Source: Sciurus carolinensis (taxonomy: Eukaryota > Chordata > Mammalia > Rodentia > Sciuridae). Taken from it: a stretch of DNA of 64,000 nucleotides. This document shows positions 62,063 to 64,000 of the stretch, one piece after another. The stretch's first letter is position 1; every line of letters begins with the position of its first letter. Location: assembly GCF_902686445.1 (NCBI RefSeq), contig NC_062220.1, positions 108,052,643 to 108,116,642 of the forward strand, in the 5' to 3' direction. The position numbers and the translations under genes are program-made. The notes under the pieces were generated by a model, which ran no database searches, was not told the origin of the DNA, and saw only the letters and a program-made list of their open reading frames with translations.

Positions 62063-62997
62063 CTGTCTACTGAGAAGACCGAAAGGAAGCCATTTCCCAC
62101 TAAGAAGTCAAAGCTCCTAAGATGTCTGCACTATTTGAGCTTGATACACCTTGTCTCTCCTGAAATAAAACACTAATAGTGTGAAGTCAAAAGAACTTAG
62201 AAACCAACTTAAGAGGGGTCCAAAGGACAATGTGGAGCAAACAGAGCACTGAGGAGTTTTGATGGAAATAAACGAAACATAGAAAGATCTAAACTCATAG
62301 TGATCGGTAAGAAACACACAGAAGCTAATGGACAGTGGTAGAATACCAACTCATTCCTCTGAAAACTGACAAAGGGGGAAACCAAGCACTTTCCAGGAAA
62401 CTGAATCTTTGAGGAAAGAAAGAATTCCATCTAAGAAGTGATGAAGGAATAACAAAACTAGAAAAAGATTTTGGATCTTCAGTGGAAGGCTGAACTTGGG
62501 CAAATTACCCAATGGCTTAAACCACTAGGTAGATAAGGATGAGACCATCGGGGAAGACTCCAAACAATACTGGCAGCCATTTCTCAATCCTCTCACGACT
62601 GAGCATGATGACCCAGCTTCATGTGTCTCCACAGCACCAGCCCTGAAGGCCTCTCGGTTCCCAAATCAATCTGCATCTGATCAGCCTCTGACCACCAGTG
62701 TCACAGTGTGACAGAACACAAGGAAGGAAATTGCAAGCATGCAATTACGAATGCAGTTCTTCAATGAACAAGAGATACGAAAAAGAAAAGGGAAAAAACT
62801 GGGGTGGTGAGAGACTATTATGCATTCAAGGAGACTTAAGTGATATATCAACCAATGCCATTTTGGATTCAGATTTAAATAAACTACTCACTTATTTATT
62901 TATTGTGACAGTGGGGAAATTTTGAAGATGGATTGCATTTTAGAAGACAGGAATTCTTGTTTATATTGTCAAGTGTAATAATGATATTAAGTCTAAA
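62063..62997. other. GRB10 intron, unassigned
   Basis: No supported exon or nameable repeat; ORFs are short and without domains. Confidence 0.4.
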
Positions 62998-62999
62998 AA

Positions 63000-63195
63000 A
63001 GGGGCTGACACAGTGGCGCATGCCTGTAACCCCAGGAGCTTGGGAGGCTGAGGTAGGAGGAACATGAGTTCAAAACCAGCCTCAGCAACTTAGGGATGCC
63101 CTGTCTCAAAATAAAATACAAAGAAAAAGGGATGAGGATGTGGACCAGTGGTTAAGTGTCCCTGAGTTCAATCCCCAGTACCAAAAAACAGTGGG
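63000..63195 (+). mobile_element. B1-dID dimeric SINE
   Basis: 'ggctgacacagtggcgcatg', 'ttgggaggctgaggtaggag' and 'gcctcagcaacttagggatg', then the ID part 'gatgaggatgtggaccagtg' and an A-rich end. Confidence 0.88.
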
Positions 63196-64000
63196 GGCTA
63201 TTTTTTAAGAGATATGCACTGAAATATATGTACTAGTAAAAACAGAATATTCAAGATTTTTCTCTAAAATAAAGTGAGGAAGAGAAGGAAGAGGAGGGAA
63301 GGAAAAGGTAAAGAAGAAAATAAGGAAGGAGATAATGTGAATAGGGTTGGTCAATTGCTAGAGCTGGGCATTGAGAAAATGGGGATTCATGATACTCTTC
63401 TCTCTGATAAAAATTTGAAATTTTACTTATTAAAACTTTGTATAAAATGAAGGACGAATGGATAAATGGATTGCTTTTAAGAATTTAGAAGTTTGAAGAA
63501 CTAGTGCTTTTAGGAGAGAGAGAGAGAGAGAGATTGTGTGTGGGGCCACCCTGCCAAGAAAATGGACTTATGGCATCTCACTAACTCTGACAAGGAGGAA
63601 AACCTGCCTGAATCTCTTTCTGGTGGCTCTGCAGTATCAGTCTGCTGCAGTGACTACCTCTAACTGTTCATGCATATCTGCTCCCCTGCCTCAAGTAGAC
63701 CCTTCCCATGGTGGAGCTGAGCATAGCCTAGGGGAGGGGTGCAGTTTGTTTTTGCCATTGGGACAATAGAGGATGTGACAGAAACTTGAGAAGTGCTTGT
63801 GTACTGGGGATCAGCCTCCCTTGCTGGTCCTGGGAGCCCTGTGCCAGCCATGATGTCAATGATTCTAGCCTAAACTGCTGCAAACATGTATCCGGTCACT
63901 CCAGTCAATAGCCCCACTCTGCCATGCACAAAAGAGCAAAGCCACTTTCGATCACCCAGCCCAGCTGAGCTGGCCCAGGTACGAACAGCCAACCACAATC
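63196..64000. other. GRB10 intron to window edge
   Basis: Unassigned apart from a purine-rich stretch (63270-63335) and (GA)n at 63513-63533. The next upstream GRB10 exon is not reached. Confidence 0.45.

Noticed and set aside
56400..64000. Search for the preceding GRB10 SH2 exon (HWFHGRISREE)
   Set aside because: No minus-strand match to that motif and no suitable exon ending in a Gly codon of the needed phase was found; it must lie beyond the right edge.

Overview
This is nuclear DNA of a rodent, most likely a squirrel-family (sciurid) species such as a ground squirrel, marmot or tree squirrel. Coding sequence is sparse and split into short exons with GT-AG boundaries. Most of the window is interspersed repeats: L1, MIR, MaLR-type LTRs and Tigger/MER2-type DNA transposons. 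It also has many copies of a tRNA-derived ID-type SINE ('ctggggttgtggctcagtgg' type), alone or fused behind a B1 (7SL-type) monomer, as seen in squirrels. The species call is an inference from repeat content and from protein identity.

Two genes are recognisable, both on the minus strand. DDC (aromatic L-amino-acid decarboxylase) occupies the left part. Coding exons 2 to 6 lie at 22529-22329, 18852-18739, 15851-15732, 9703-9569 and 2483-2340, encoding residues 1-238 of about 480. The remaining coding exons, including the one with the PLP-binding lysine, lie beyond the left edge. GRB10 (growth factor receptor-bound adaptor) occupies the right part. Its last two coding exons (56392-56299 and 54180-54034) encode most of the SH2 domain and the C-terminus, followed by a long 3' UTR to about 51,090. 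Earlier GRB10 exons are beyond the right edge. The GRB10-then-DDC order on one strand matches the human 7p12 and mouse chromosome 11 arrangement, a known imprinted domain.

Layout: 1-2339 DDC intron 6 (L1 fragment, GT/AC repeat); 2340-22557 DDC exons 6 to 2 with introns 5 to 2; 22.6-51.1 kb DDC intron 1, its presumed promoter region and the interval to GRB10, mostly repeats and unassigned sequence; 51.1-54.2 kb GRB10 terminal exon; 54.2-64 kb GRB10 introns. A candidate noncoding first exon and promoter for DDC is proposed at about 35.82-35.98 kb on the minus strand: a consensus splice donor, TATA-like A/T elements and an octamer/POU-like site.

DDC makes dopamine and serotonin from L-DOPA and 5-HTP in the cytosol. 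GRB10 dampens insulin and IGF1 receptor signalling. They do not share a pathway; the link is shared chromatin and imprinting. I found no prokaryotic system, CRISPR array, intact transposon or new protein family. The points most worth checking are the DDC promoter candidate, (UG)n tracts close to splice sites in both genes, and a 51-bp local copy inserted into an AT microsatellite.
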